A stretch of 58,923 nucleotides of DNA from Klebsormidium nitens (taxonomy: Eukaryota; Streptophyta; Klebsormidiophyceae; Klebsormidiales; Klebsormidiaceae), in assembly GCA_000708835.1 (NCBI GenBank), contig DF237502.1, positions 1 to 58,923 on the forward strand. The letters are read 5' to 3'. Shown here in pieces: positions 35,701 through 48,051 of the stretch (its first letter is position 1; every line of letters starts with the position of its first letter). The position numbers and the translations under genes are program-made. Under the pieces are notes generated by a model. That model did not search any database. It had not been told where the DNA came from and worked only from the letters and a program-made list of their open reading frames with translations.

Positions 35701-38700
35701 CTAGGATCTCGTCCTGTAGACACGGTCCAAAGGAACTACGTTGCTTAAGCGTTCTTCCGGAAAGGAGAGGAAGAGACAAAAGTTACGACAGAAGCAGGCT
35801 CTTTTGTGATCGCTCAGGCAGTAGAGCGCTTGACTGAACGGCCTGCCTGACGAGTGGCCCTCAAGTGGTGTAATCTCACATTTGACAGTTGACGTGCCCA
35901 TGATACAGCAATACAACCTCGTCCCTTGTTTGTCGATAGCTCTCCAGTCCAGTACTTTCCTGATAAGATCCAACCAGTCTCGCACAGTGTGACACAGCGT
36001 GAGACCTCACCTGAAGTCCATCACGAAGACGTCTTTGCCGACCTTTCCAAACAGCAGCAAAGTGCGGTCCTCCGCGGCCTGGAGAAACGTAAGCACGCCG
36101 TCAAGTTGGAGCGGAAAAATGAAGTCGCAGCTGTGTGTCTGCGCTGCACGAGTCGTCGTGGCCGAGCAAATGCCACAGGAGCTTCTACACAGTTCTAAAA
36201 GCTGACGTGACTCAAATGCACATGTATCAGAGGGAAAGTACGAAAGGGAAGCCTAAGATACGAACACTTTAGCAATTGCCTGCGGTCAGACAATCAAGCG
36301 ACCGTCTGTTATTAGACTAGAGGCGAAGTTCGAAGGATATACCCATATCAATATTCTGACAGAGAGATCGGCGGCACATTGAAAGAGGTCCCTGGAATCT
36401 AAACAGGGACAACTGCACATCAGAGCATGAGAGCCACGTGGCAGCCTCACCTCGGCCACGAGCTGGAAGTTCTTGACGGACTGTTGGATGCCCGCGCCAT
36501 CTTTCGCACGCCCGCCGTAGTTGATCTCGAACCGCTTGTGCTCCTGCACGTCAAAAAGTTGACACGTGTCAAGGACATCGGGCATGTCCACGAGGCGAAG
36601 CAGTTGGAGGGACGTCAAGGCAGTGTCCGGGGTTGAATTGGCTTGATGATACTTTTGCTTTCATGGCCGGTCGGCGGATGCAGAGCTCCGCTGTTATGAA
36701 GGCCGTTAAGATTCCTCCCGCGGAGTGCCGGGATTGAGTCAACAATCCGCAGAGTGGGTTTGACCTCCTGCTTTAGATTGCTCCTGGCAACCTGGAGAAA
36801 TGCGCCAAGGTCACGCATAAGCCTCGCTAAGCTGACAAAGCGTTTGCTGCTCGAAGAATAGCACTTCTCTGGCTTAAGAAGCTCTCCCGTTAAAGCTGGA
36901 CACACCGGAAGTTGCGGACAATTCGCCCCACGAGGACTGCCGAGCTTTGAAATGGAGACTCGTCAGGATCGCTTGCCTGGTTGAACAGGGGGGCCTTGGA
37001 GACGAGGGCCAATGGTGGCTCTTGCGCGCCGTCAGTCACGGGCAGCGTGACGAGCATGCGGCGGGACGTGGGGGCCAGGCTGGTCGCCGTCGTGGCGTAC
37101 CTGGAACAACCGGAGAATACCCTTAGCTCTTCTGCCAGCGTCTATTCTGCCGCTAACGCCAAAAAAGCGTTTCAGAAAGCCGGACGGAAGCCAGTACAGT
37201 CGGGTAAAGAGTGACGTCAGCTCTTCAAAATTCGAGTCTTCAACACCTTTTAAAACACCTTCGTTTATCTCCCGTTCTTGCATTATCCAGTATTCATGCA
37301 AAGAGCCGTTCTGCACCAGATCGGTCGGACGTGCAAAACACCATTGCAAGGAAGCCGGACAAGTCCCCTTCCTAGCAATGTGATTGCCTTTTGATCGACT
37401 TAAGAAAAGAGGATTCAAAGACAGCCCTCAATTTCCTTCAAGGCCTTCAGAGTCTCAGAGAGACTTCGGCTCTTAATGGCGCCACTTCCACGTCATCACC
37501 ATCTCACTGAGTAAAGCCCCCGGCCCGTAGCTTCACTCTCAAGTGACGAGAACAGAAAAGTCAGAGTGAGCGTCGAGATCTGACGAACGTTATCCGCTAA
37601 TACCGACGGTTTCTCAATTCTGACAACTCGCACGGCAGATTGCACACGGTTTGGTGCCGTGAGATCAGAAAACAACTTGCACGTCCTACACCTTTTGACC
37701 TTGCCCTCACCCGATCTCCGCCAGCTTGTTCTCCTCGGTGATCTTGCCCTCCATGTCGCGCGCATGCGCGGTGTATTTGGACCCCACAAAGTTGGCCCGC
37801 AGCACGCAGCGCGGCCCTCCCTTCTCGCCCAGCTGCTCGGCGCTGTCCGCAATCACGAACTCGGACCGCCCCACGTGGCGCACGTGGCGGGCAACCAAGA
37901 GCTGACGGTCTTCCCGGCCCTCCCCCTCCTAAAAAGAGAGACGGCGACAATCTGAGATGGGGCGATGAAGCACTTCTTCATTTGACACGCAATCCTTCAT
38001 TGGCTCCGGATAGGGAAGGTCAAAGCAGAACGAAGTCACAGTCGCAAATCGTCCGCAGGTGATGGACACGACAGAAACTGCCTCATACATGCAAATAGAC
38101 GTTTGTATTGCTGATCGCGATCTGGCTGTACAGCCCTCAATTTGGCCACAGACCCGTTCGTACAGGACAGTAATCAGCATGTATTACTCGCTCGCTCAAA
38201 AAGCGTTGCTAAGCAAAGCCAAGCAAACAGAGAGAACTGCGAGCTCACGCTAATCCTCGAACAGTCTCGAATCTCAAATACGGTACGTAGCATGACAAGT
38301 AAACCTCAGCCGGAAGCAAAACCGGACGTTTTCAGAGTCGGTGCCACGTGGCGCTCACTTCGGTGAAGAGCGTGTAGAGCCCGCCGGTGCCCAGCTTGGA
38401 GGCGTGCTCGCGCACCACGTAGCAGCGGCACACCTCCACGTGCGACGGCAGCGGGCGGGCCACCAGGTCACTGCACAGCAGGGAGGAGCTCAGGGGTATG
38501 AGTGAGCTAAAAAGCGGCTGAAGCGAAATTGGTGTGCCCCAGGCTTAGTTTTGGTCGGTTATCCACGGGGTACGATCTTCGTCTCTCTGACGAAGGGCAC
38601 ACTAGGCAAGAAGCGGACCAAAGAAGCCGACCTAAGTGTTTGCCAGATGCGCTGGGCAGCAGAATGCCTTTGCGGAACGACGCCGCATCAAGGCTCTTCG

Positions 38701-41700
38701 CGATGATCTTGCACTCCCACTCACGATCCGTCGCGGTAGCTTGACAAGCCGAACAAAAAAGACACTGATTCAGCTTGCCGCCAAACTCACCAATTCACAA
38801 CGGTTGGATGTCTCGCTACGGCATAGCAAGCAACAAATCGGGAAGTCAGCTTCAGGACTTTCCCCCTCAGGTCCACTGCAGGACCTGTTTCGAAGGAGGG
38901 ATTCATGCAGACTGTCGAAAGTGAACCTGTCGGTTCGTTGTCCACCACTCCCACATTGAAAGTGTCACACCGGTCCTAGCTAGGTGGATACGGCAGCTGC
39001 AGAAGAGGGAGTCGTCTCGGCCGTGTCAAGTATTTAGTTTCTGCTAAGGGAAAGCTGCTGTGCTTACGCTGGCGACAGATGCGCCCAGGCGGAAGGCGGG
39101 TCCACGTCGCTGACTGCGGGCTCCCAAAGCGACGCCGCCTCAGCGGCCGCTTCAGGCTTGACGGGCACATCTGCAACGAATCGAAAGGACATCACCGAGT
39201 GTTGGTCTAGTGCAATGTTTATAGCTCCTAAGAGGAGAAGAACGATACTACAAACTTTCGTTAAGTCAGGACTGGCTTGCAATCGATGTGCTTCTCCATG
39301 CAACAAGAAAACACAAGGAACAGGTGCGGGTTCTGAAACCACAGAGTCGATCGCCATAAAACGTGGAGGGAAGAATGAGCAGAAGACTTCAGGTCGCTCC
39401 AAAAGCTTGGAGGACGTAGTCTCGAAAACGCCTGCCGAATGAAAGATTGTAGTCAACAGGCCTATTCAACGATGACTCTGTTGTCAGAGGCATGCGGAGA
39501 ACAGTTGACAAAAGAGTCCGTCCGCAATGCATGACGCAACACGCAAATAGACTGCTGATAATTCCGAAGCTTGGTGAGTCAAAAATTCGGCAGAATGCAT
39601 GTCCAGATTTCCACACCCCTTCCATTGTTCGAGAGGAAACTCAAACCTTTTCTCCGCGTCGAGCTGAACCATCAACGAAACCTTCAAGTTTACCTTTGGG
39701 GCTCATGTCGACGTAGTCCGCTGCCAGGGCGGGCTCTCTGTTGGGGTCCCTCAAGCTCAGCGCCCGGTCGAAGCAGTCCGATGATCCTCCCAAGCCGCTG
39801 GCACGTTTAGCTCCCGGGTCACCAGCACCGGCCTCGCCCTGCGTCATCTTGCTGACGTCACTGACAGGCGTGCTGACCTCACTCGCGTTCTCCTTGTCTT
39901 CGCCAACGTCCGGGGCGACTGTCTGTCGAAAGTCCGCGACCGGAACGGATTCCGTCCTGGTCCGGCGGAAAAGAAGCCGGGTTTTAACTGGGGAGTCTTT
40001 GACTGGGCTTTGCGTCACGGGGGCCGGGCTGGGGGGCTCGGAGCGAGAGGGCGCTACGTCAGGGCTACCCTGATTTCCCTTGTTTGGGTCAGCTTTTGCA
40101 CTGCGGAAGCGCAGGGGCGTGAGGCTCCTGAACGCCTTGAGGCCCTCTTTGGCGGCGTTGCGCTGCTCCTGCGCTCGGTCAGTTACGGAGGCAGACCTGC
40201 CCCGTTTCGCAAACCCAGACTGGTTTGGGGACCCGGCTGGCGCCAAAAACGAGTTGCGCCCCGCATTCAGACCAGCATCGCCTGCCCCCCCTTGCTTTGC
40301 CGCTGGAACTTCCCCCCCTCGAGCACCTCGGAGCTCATTCACACGCGCCGGGAAGTACTTCTTGTTCGGGTCATGACGGGGCTTCAGCTGGTCAATGGGA
40401 ACGGGCCCCTTGCGGGCGCGCGCCGTGGTCGAGGAAGCCTGCGCAGGTCTTTCCGGCGACTTTTGAGCAGGTCGCATAGCCTGCAGGTCGCCCGAAGCTT
40501 TCGGAAAAGGGATTGGGCCGGTCGGCGCGGCTAAGACAGGATCGCCTGTTTTGCGCCCGACGAAGGCCCCGTCTTTGCCGGGGGCGCCCCTGGCCCAGTT
40601 CGGTACAGGCTCCGGCTTCGAGGGCGGGGCCCAAAACGAGGCCTCTTCGTCTCTATTGCTCTGCAGCCACCGGGTAAGGGTGGGCGACGGATCGGTAACC
40701 CAGGGGTAAGCTGCCTTAACCTCGGCTTTACCCGGCTTCCTAACCCCGCTGTGAGCACGCTCGAGCGGCTTGCTGTTCAGGACTTCTCCGTAAACGGGCC
40801 TGCTAACCGGAAGTCTCCCGGTGGACCCTTTCACACCCACCGCTTCTACCGCTGGCGCAGTCTCTGCCACGTCGTAGTAGTTGACCAACGGGCTGCTGCC
40901 AGCTGGCACACCCTGCACCGCCCGCACGATGGGATCGACGACGTCATAGCAATCGTCACTTTCAACCGCTCCCCTGAACACCTTCTGGGGAGGCAGCTCG
41001 AAGCAGCTGTCGCCACTCTCCGCGCTCACGCACCTCTTCACGGCGCCCTCACCCCCCCATTCCGAGGCCACAAATGTTTCAGGCGGCTCATCGTTCTGCT
41101 GCGTCCCCCGCTCCCCGCTGAAGAATGCGCGCGCACCCAGCTGGCTGGTCGCCCCCTGGAAGTGCTCGAAGATGGCTGCCATCTGCATTCGCTCCCAGGG
41201 GGAAAACTCGACCTCGGCAGGGGTCTCCGGCTCTGGCTGGGGCTCAGGAGAGGCTGGCTCCGGGGTTTCGGGCTGCGGCGGACTGGGGCCTGGGCGGACT
41301 GGAGTGGTTTGGGGTGCTGCGTTTCGTGACGCAAAGCCAAAGGCCACGCTCGCCAGGGGGGGCGTTCTTGGGGAGGCGCTTCTCTGCCGCTCCGGGCTGC
41401 CAGCTGGCAGCGTTGACGAGTCGCCACGTGTCTCCTCCTGGGAGGTCGGCGTGTTCTCGGCTGCCGTGATGCGGGAGGCGGGTTTCGGGAACGGGGTCGG
41501 CGAGAACGAAGCCGTCCAGTCACTGCAAGAAGAAGGTACTTGTCAGCACGGGTGCAAAGCAATAAGTCAAAACTGACCAGAAAAGAGAGCGAATGGAGAA
41601 TTCTGCATAAGTCGGAACGAAGCGCGGATCGCGTCGTACGAAGCTGCGAGAACAAAAATTGAGCACCTGACAATCATCTTAAGAAAGGCTTATTGGGGGG

Positions 41701-44700
41701 CCGTTCGGAAGTGTTCAAAAGTGCAGGCCTTCAGCGCGGAAGCTCTTTGGCGTTACAAGCACACCTGGCGTTCGACAGTGTGTTTTCCGCAGCAAAGCAT
41801 TGGGTTTTTCGTTGTTCGGACATGTATTGTCGTTGATGTTGAGAACTGCGCAATCTGCAAACCATGCGGCCCTTTCTAAAACCCAGTTTTTGAGTGCCCA
41901 CTTGTCGCTATCTCATCGACATTGACAAATGTAACGAACAGTCCTCATGAAGAAGGATTGACCTTGCACGAGAATGCAGCGGCACGGCTGTAATGAACAT
42001 TGCGGGGAAGTGACTTACTTCCGCTCTGCAACTTCTGATCTGGCTGTCTCGTTCGGCTCTTTGCCGCCTCCGCCACCGACGACCAAATCCTCCTCCGGTC
42101 CTGCTCCGCACGTCAATCCAGTCCCTTGCTCCTTCTGGGGGGACGCCCACGTCGGCTGAAATGCACCCCCCGAAGCGACCTCCGCTTGGCCTCCCCAAAC
42201 GGGGCCGTTTCTAGCCCTCCTTACAGCCTCAGTCTCTTGCGGTGGCCCTGTCCGCTTTGGGGGGGTCAGCTTCGGAGGGGTGATCATCCCACGAAGTCCG
42301 CCGACGAAAGACGACCACAGGCCGGGCTTCGAGGGACTTGGGGACGTGTCCCGGGGGGCAGCTGCCTGCAATTCTTCAGCGGGCGGGGGGTTGCTGTTTC
42401 TCGCGACGGCCTCCCTTGCCGCCATATGCCCTGGTGTCACAGTCACCGGCTCCTTGGCAGATTTGGGTGCGACTCCATAAGGCTGGAGCAGGTCCTCGGC
42501 AGCCGGACCGGAGCCTTCGAGTAATCTCTCAGAGGTTTTCAGGGGGACGGCTTCTCCCACCGTCGGGTCTGCGCTGCTCTCCGCCTCCAGGGGATCCCCC
42601 TTGCCCGCTGCCTCTACCCCCGGTTGCACGGACACGTACATACTAGCCAGAGCCCTTTCACCGTCCGGGTGCGGTTTTGCCTCGGCAAACAGGCCTGCTG
42701 CGGAACGAGGAACGGGCGTCGGTTCCGCCACCTGTCCCCGCTGCCCCATGCCCGCCATGCCGCTCCTGTACGGCGGCGTCCGCACCTTCTGGTGGTCCGG
42801 CGAATTCCAGTCCAACACGTGGCTCGAGCCCAGCTCGCTCCTCTTCCCCTCTCCCTCCACGTTGGCCCCGTCCCCAAGCCCTGCAACCGGGCCGTCGGAT
42901 TGCCACGTGTCAGCAACCAGCTGGCTGACAACCCGCCATTCACCTGGGCCCATATCCGCAGCCACCTCCTTGACGTCATCAAAGGAGGGCCCCCTTGCCA
43001 ATCCGGTGCAAGACTCGACGAGACGCCCCACTGCCTCCTCTTCGACCACTTCCCACACTCTGCGAGACGGCCCGAACCTCTCGCTGCCGGGGCTGCTGCC
43101 GGGCACGCTCATGGGAGAACAATTGGCGCTGGCATACGGTGTCATATCTTCCCCCGCATCAAAGAACACCTCGGCGTTGGCGCCAGGCAGAATAGCGGGT
43201 CCCCTTTGGAACTTCCCGAGGGCGGCGTCAAGACACTTTTTCTCGATCTCAGCCCGTTTGAAGGCCCTGGAAAAGGCGGGCTTCGAAGGGCTGAAGAAGC
43301 CGGCAGCACAGGCTGGGGGCGGCGAGATTGGGCGCACTGCATCAGCAGCGCCGTGGTCTGAGGGAGTCGATCCGTCTTCACTTGGCGCTTGCGCGCTGGG
43401 CAGAATAACCCCCTCCAGCTCCTGGGTTGGCGCCGAATAACCCCCACTTAACCCGCTGCTAACGAGCCCCGCAAACCCAATATGCAAGTGGACTGAGGGC
43501 GCTACCTTGCGAGGGCTGAAGAAGTGTGACGCAGCCATAGGCGGGGGCGAATCGACCCTCTCCTGGCCACCTCGAACAGCATCCCCGACCTCCACAGAAG
43601 CAACTGCACTGCCCTCTTCGTTCTCTTCTGGGTCTCCCTTCGCAGATCCCCCTGAGGCAGTTGCTTCGAAGCGCGGCCCCAAGGTCTCGCCTGGCCCCCC
43701 GATTAAGAAGAGGCTCCTTGCGGCCCCCGGCGTGCTTGGCTTCCTGACTGCCTGGGGGCTGAAGAAAGGGGACGCCGAAGCGAGGCGGGGGCTCGCCGGG
43801 GGAAGGGAAGCTGGAGAATTGGGCGGGGACACGTCACCGCTGTCTGACTGCCCCCCCTGAAGGCAGACTACGGGCTCAGCTGGGGTTTCTTCCTCGGGGG
43901 CCAATGTGAGAAGCGGGAAGCTACCCGGGTAGGGGGAACCTGTCCGGACGACGGAGGAAGGTGGGGAAGCGTTCACGGCTCCTGTGATTGCTCGACCGGC
44001 GGACAGGGGGCTGAAGAAGGACGATGCCGAGAGCAGCGGCCGGTGCGCTACAGGAGATACGACTTCCTCTGACATGGGCGGAGCGCTCTGCCCGCCCATT
44101 GGCGGGGTTGCCGAGCCAGCGGGGCTGCCGGACACTGCGGTTTGCATGCCCAAGGGACTAGACCCGTCCCCAAGCATGGGGGGTTGCGGCGACACCAAGA
44201 ATGTCCCCCGCTTGAGGGAGGCAGGGCTGGAGTACATGGTCGCAGCTGGAGTCGGGGGGGGTGACGTGGGGCGACTTTCTGTGGGTGCAACAGCCTCAGA
44301 GAAGCTACCAGGTCCTGGCACCTCTGGCACAAGCACGGTTGTGACCGGGTAAGGAGCGGCTGGTCCGACACGGGACGGGGAAGCTGCAAGGGTTGTTCCA
44401 TTGTGCCCCGGCTCCCCTGAGAGCGAAGGGCTGAGTGCTTCCTTGGAGGGGCTTGAGACAAGGGGCATCATCTGAACTTTCGCCGCAGGCTCCATCGGCA
44501 CCGCCGAAGCCCCTCCTTGCTTCAGTTCAGGCTCCGCATCCTTTTTGCTGACGTCAGCACTGGTTTGCGATGCCCCCGACACCGCGCCTGGCTCCCGGTC
44601 CTTCCTGCTCTGCGTGCTCCGCCCCTCCGTGGATCCCGCTCGCCAGGCGACTTTCTTAGGGCGGAAGAATACCCCCGCAACGCCGGGCGGGGTTGCCAGA

Positions 44701-46509
44701 GCCGCCACACCGGGTGCTGAGACCAGGCTTTGGTTGGCCCCCGCCACCTTGAGGGGGCTCAGCTCCTGGGCAGACGGCAGAGTCTCCCAAGGTGGGCTAG
44801 TCGAACTCCGCTGGTCTGCTGTAGGGGTCTCCGTCTCTATAACAACCAGGGCTTTGGGTTGTATTAACCTCTCTCCCCCAAGTGGCTGCTGCCCCGTTTG
44901 CGGCTCTTGGTCAACCTGCCCTGGTGCGCTCAACAGCTCACGTTCCGCAGAAAGAGGTTCAAGCGAGGAGTGTTTCTCAGCAGGTGCCTGCCCGAGTTCT
45001 CCCAAAGGGACAGTGGTGAAGGTCCCAATCTGTTGCAGAGCAGTGGTGGACGTGAGGTGAGCGGACGGGCCCTGCTCTTGGATGTTGGAGGGAAGGTCCT
45101 TGGCAGGCTGCTCCGGAAGATTCAAGGCTTCGGGGGGCCGGTCCGGAGCGCTTCTGGGCTGGCTAGCTGGGGCGGTGGTGCTTGCCTGGGGGGAAGAAAA
45201 AGACAGAAATGAAGTGACTGCAATTAGAGTGCACTCCAGCACATAATGAGAAGAATGTGGACACAAGAAGTACATTCCCTTAGAGTACATTCCGAAACAA
45301 GACGCACTGCAGCATGATGAAGGGCTTGCCTGCAATCAAACTCCGTACCATTCGCTCAAGCATAACATTACAACAAACACCTTTATCTATTTGAGTTATT
45401 GAGATCCTCAACCAGTTTAATTGACTTTCGAGTTTAAGCATGAAGCTCAGCACAAGCTTTGCAGCTACTCGGTCAAGAAAGAACGTTTAGAAGCCAGAAC
45501 CATATGGAAGATCTGAAAGTGGTCTACCCTTTGCGGCATTTTCGAGTAAGCTGTGCCCAAGACAGACTTACATTGAAGAGAGCAGATTGGGTGCCATTGA
45601 GCCTAGCAAGTCCTTAAAATGCACGATAGATGAGGACTGAGAATCACTACGTACCTCCCCTGCTTTCAACACAAAGCGCAGCACCAGAGACATACTTTAC
45701 TCTTAGAAGTTAGAACAAGTCCCAAAGGGGCTTTTCTGGATTTTCAAAGCCAGTCCTGCAAAGAAGACCGCAGCAGACTCTTGTTGCCTCACCTCTTGGC
45801 GAGTCCACATCTGCAGCAGGCTCCTCACGCTGACCCGTCCCCCCTCTTCTTTGCTGTCTCCTGCTGCAGCAGAGGCACCGGTCGCTGTGTCGCCTGCTGC
45901 GACGGGCTCACTCTCGTTGTCTTTTCGGGCTTCCTGTTCACTTCTCCCGCTTGTGCGGCGCAGCAGCGTCACACCCCAGGGACCATGACTGGCCCCCAAC
46001 ACACTTTTGGGGATTTCGGAAAGTGGGCTTTGAGGCTGCTTGACCGCTTTTTCAACGCCCTCAAGTGATTGGCAAGTCTCCGCAGGGACCGGCACATCAT
46101 GCACGCCGTGCGTGTCTTCTTGACCTCCTTTTGTGCCAAGAACTATTGCCCTCTCGCTGGCCGCACCCGCCCCAACAGTTGCTGGCACTGGGGCCACAAA
46201 GAGTGGTTCTCTGACCAGAGACCCCCGCTGTAACACCTCTGGTACGTCCCGTAGTGCCTCCTTGCTTCCAGCACCTCCTTTCCCCTTCTCCTGCTCGCTT
46301 TCTGCTTTCGCCCGCCTCTCCAGAGCCAATGCCGCTTCTCTGACCCGCCCCAGAGGTGGGGCCAGTGGCTGTTGCTGGCTGTTCTCTTTGTTGGCAGAAG
46401 TCCCCGTGGGCGTGCTTTCGCCTAAGGCACGAGGGGCACCTGGGACAATTGGCAAACTGAACCCTTCCGGGTTGGCCCACTTGAGGCTGAGTATCTTGCC
46501 GCCATCCAT
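35701..46509 (-). CDS. Giant tubby-domain (TULP-like) protein
   Basis: The C-terminal 250 residues form a tubby domain, which in known members binds phosphoinositides at membranes. Exons in transcript order: 46509-45793, 45185-42019, 41522-39694, 39170-39068, 38470-38359, 37928-37711, 37100-36977, 36543-36451, 36078-36011, 35842-35701. Phases agree and give about 2190 residues. Tubby signatures: RCVLRANFVGSKYTAHA, SLAPTSRRMLVTLP, INYGGRAKDG, SVKNFQLVA, LLLFGKVGKDVFVMDFR, then PFSQALYCLSDHKRACF, matching the usual PLSAFQAFAICLSSFD region. The C-terminus runs about 30 residues past the usual family end. The N-terminal 1940 residues are disordered, Pro/Ser/Glu/Ala-rich, with repeated FFSP motifs. 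No F-box is seen, unlike most plant tubby-like proteins. The intron after 36977 starts GC. A 5' UTR acceptor lies just before the ATG. Confidence 0.86.
42660..44690 (-). repeat. Repeated FFSP-type linear motifs in the tubby protein
   Basis: Inside the 1055-codon exon the motif (A/S)xxFFSPxK recurs: VAGVFFRPKKVAW near 44640-44690, SASSFFSPLSAGR near 43990-44030, SASPFFSPQAVRK near 43745-43780, AASHFFSPRKVAP near 43500-43536 and CAAGFFSPSKPAF near 43276-43312. A weaker AAGLFAEAKP lies near 42670-42700. Most sit just after a proline stretch (PPP or PPAS). At DNA level the copies share a CTTCTTCAGCCC core on the coding strand. Spacing is irregular, so this is a conserved short motif and not a simple tandem repeat. 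Confidence 0.8.
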
Positions 46510-47611
46510 TGTACCTGCAATTGGTTTCGTATCTTCTGAGACTGAAGTGGGAGCTTGAGCTGGTTTTGCAGGGGCAATGTGTTAATCTGCAGCCAGTCAC
46601 CCTGTCACCCAGTCACCCTGCGTTGCTCCCGGTTGCTCACAACATGGTAGCGGCACACACTTGTTCAGGCTTGGGGTTTGCGTGGTTCCTATCCGAGCAC
46701 TTACCAAAGTGATGAAGACTAGATGCATTTTGTGGGGCAGGCGCTCAGCAGGTTCCCAAATAGTGCCAGACTAATTTCCTATCAATTGCATTGCAGTTTT
46801 TTCTTTTCAGGATAAGCTGTGTATCTTTCTGGAAAGTCCTGCAAAAAGACCTGTCTACAACAGGAATGAACAGAGACTTGCATTTGAAGCCTTAAGGATA
46901 CCCAGGAATACATGTCAGCCTGCTGTGCAAGCCCTTATAACGCTCAGAGTAGAATCACGGATAGCTAGAGGACATTATGCCCTCTTGCAAAGACATGCTT
47001 ACCTTGAGGGGAAATTATCACCGCAAGCAGAGCCTTTCCTGCGACCCCTCACATATCATCATCCACTCAAAGGTCCTTAATCAGATATTTGGTCTTGTCT
47101 TCTGCTTCTGCAAGCATAGATTGTGGTTCGCTTCTGGTAAGGTAGCTTCAACACTACGGCACACGGCAACAAGCTTTCAAACATTTCTCTACTGCCCTCC
47201 TGGCAAAAGATTTGAAAACATTTAGGTAGCAGCAGGTAGCACCAGGCGCTCCGAGGGCGCTCAACTCCGAGGTCCTGCAACGGCCGGCCAGTCACAATCT
47301 ACCTACGGTACAAACTTCAAATGTTGAAGTTGTGGAGGCTCGCCGCTCAAGCCTCAACTTGAGCTCAGCCTCAGGTCTTCTTTTCTCTCTGCTCAGGATT
47401 CTGCCAGAGATGTGATTTTGAATTTGAGCCGTGAGCTATGGCTGTTTGAATTGAAGATCCTCTCTACCGTCGATTGGCGAAGCAGCCGGGCGCTCTACCG
47501 TCGATATCGCTCGTGCAGTGCTGATTGTGCTGGTCGCTCTTGCATGATTCTGTTGACATCACTCCGGAATCGGCAACTACCTAGCTCATCAGGCAGGGGT
47601 AAGCACCCGGG

Positions 47612-47663
47612 GGACCGGCGGGGTTAGTTAGGGGCTTAGGCCCCTAACTAACCCCGCCGGTCC
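47612..47663. repeat. Perfect inverted repeat 1 (24-bp arms, TTAG loop)
   Basis: Arms 47612-47635 and 47640-47663 are exactly complementary, with a four-base loop. The arms are GC-rich and contain GGGGTTAGTTAGGGGC. A transcript in either direction would fold into a very stable hairpin. Confidence 0.97.
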
Positions 47664-47669
47664 AACACA

Positions 47670-47697
47670 ACACCCTAAGCCAACCGGCTTAGGGTGT
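47670..47697. repeat. Perfect inverted repeat 2 (12-bp arms, AACC loop)
   Basis: ACACCCTAAGCC (47670-47681) and GGCTTAGGGTGT (47686-47697) are exactly complementary around AACC. It lies six bases after inverted repeat 1 and has a different arm sequence. Confidence 0.95.
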
Positions 47698-47728
47698 GTG
47701 CAAGAGCGAACTGCGAGATTTTTTGAGT

Positions 47729-47768
47729 TACAGCAGTTTCGGGGCAGGCCTGCCCCGAAACTGCTGTA
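47729..47768. repeat. Perfect 40-bp palindrome (no loop)
   Basis: A continuous dyad of 20 bp per arm centred between 47748 and 47749, with core GGGGCAGGCCTGCCCC. It is the third of three unrelated perfect dyads within 157 bp. Its right edge abuts the open frame that starts at 47772. Confidence 0.97.
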
Positions 47769-47771
47769 TAG

Positions 47772-48017
47772 GGTTTCGCCATTGAGGTGCCCGGTACGTG
47801 CTCCTACTCGATTGATTCTGCATGCGGAATCGAGATACCTACCGTGCACAACTTCAAGTTCAAAGCCGAAAGGCTCCCCAACCAACCAACAATCGGCGGC
47901 GACGGTCTACCTATTGAACGTGTAATGAACACGGCCACTGCCAACGGCCCAACACTTCAATGCTGGCACGGCGTGCCCACGGCACTTACCATCGATCACA
48001 TTGGCATCACGCCATGA
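47772..48017 (+). CDS. Orphan open frame downstream of the palindrome, unknown
   Basis: Eighty-one codons with no ATG near the start and no recognised domain. Includes PTVHNFKFKAERL and ends near TIDHIGITP. The composition looks protein-like, but there is no splice context. It faintly resembles the orphan frame at 58538-58762 (HSFKFYA, ending DLTP). It could be a decayed exon or part of an unknown element. Confidence 0.18.
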   Translation, partial: GFAIEVPGTCSYSIDSACGIEIPTVHNFKFKAERLPNQPTIGGDGLPIERVMNTATANGPTLQCWHGVPTALTIDHIGITP

Positions 48018-48051
48018 ATGCAAGGCAATTAATGTTGGCTAGCTTCTATAA

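Noticed and set aside
39741-40534. Overlapping plus-strand frames
   Set aside because: Antisense to the 1829-base tubby exon, which fits in phase on both sides.
42601-43440. Plus-strand frame of 279 codons and several neighbours
   Set aside because: Antisense shadows of the 1055-codon tubby exon, caused by its GC-rich low-complexity sequence.
47612-47768. CRISPR-like array
   Set aside because: The three dyads have unrelated arms and no regular spacers, and the context is eukaryotic nuclear DNA.
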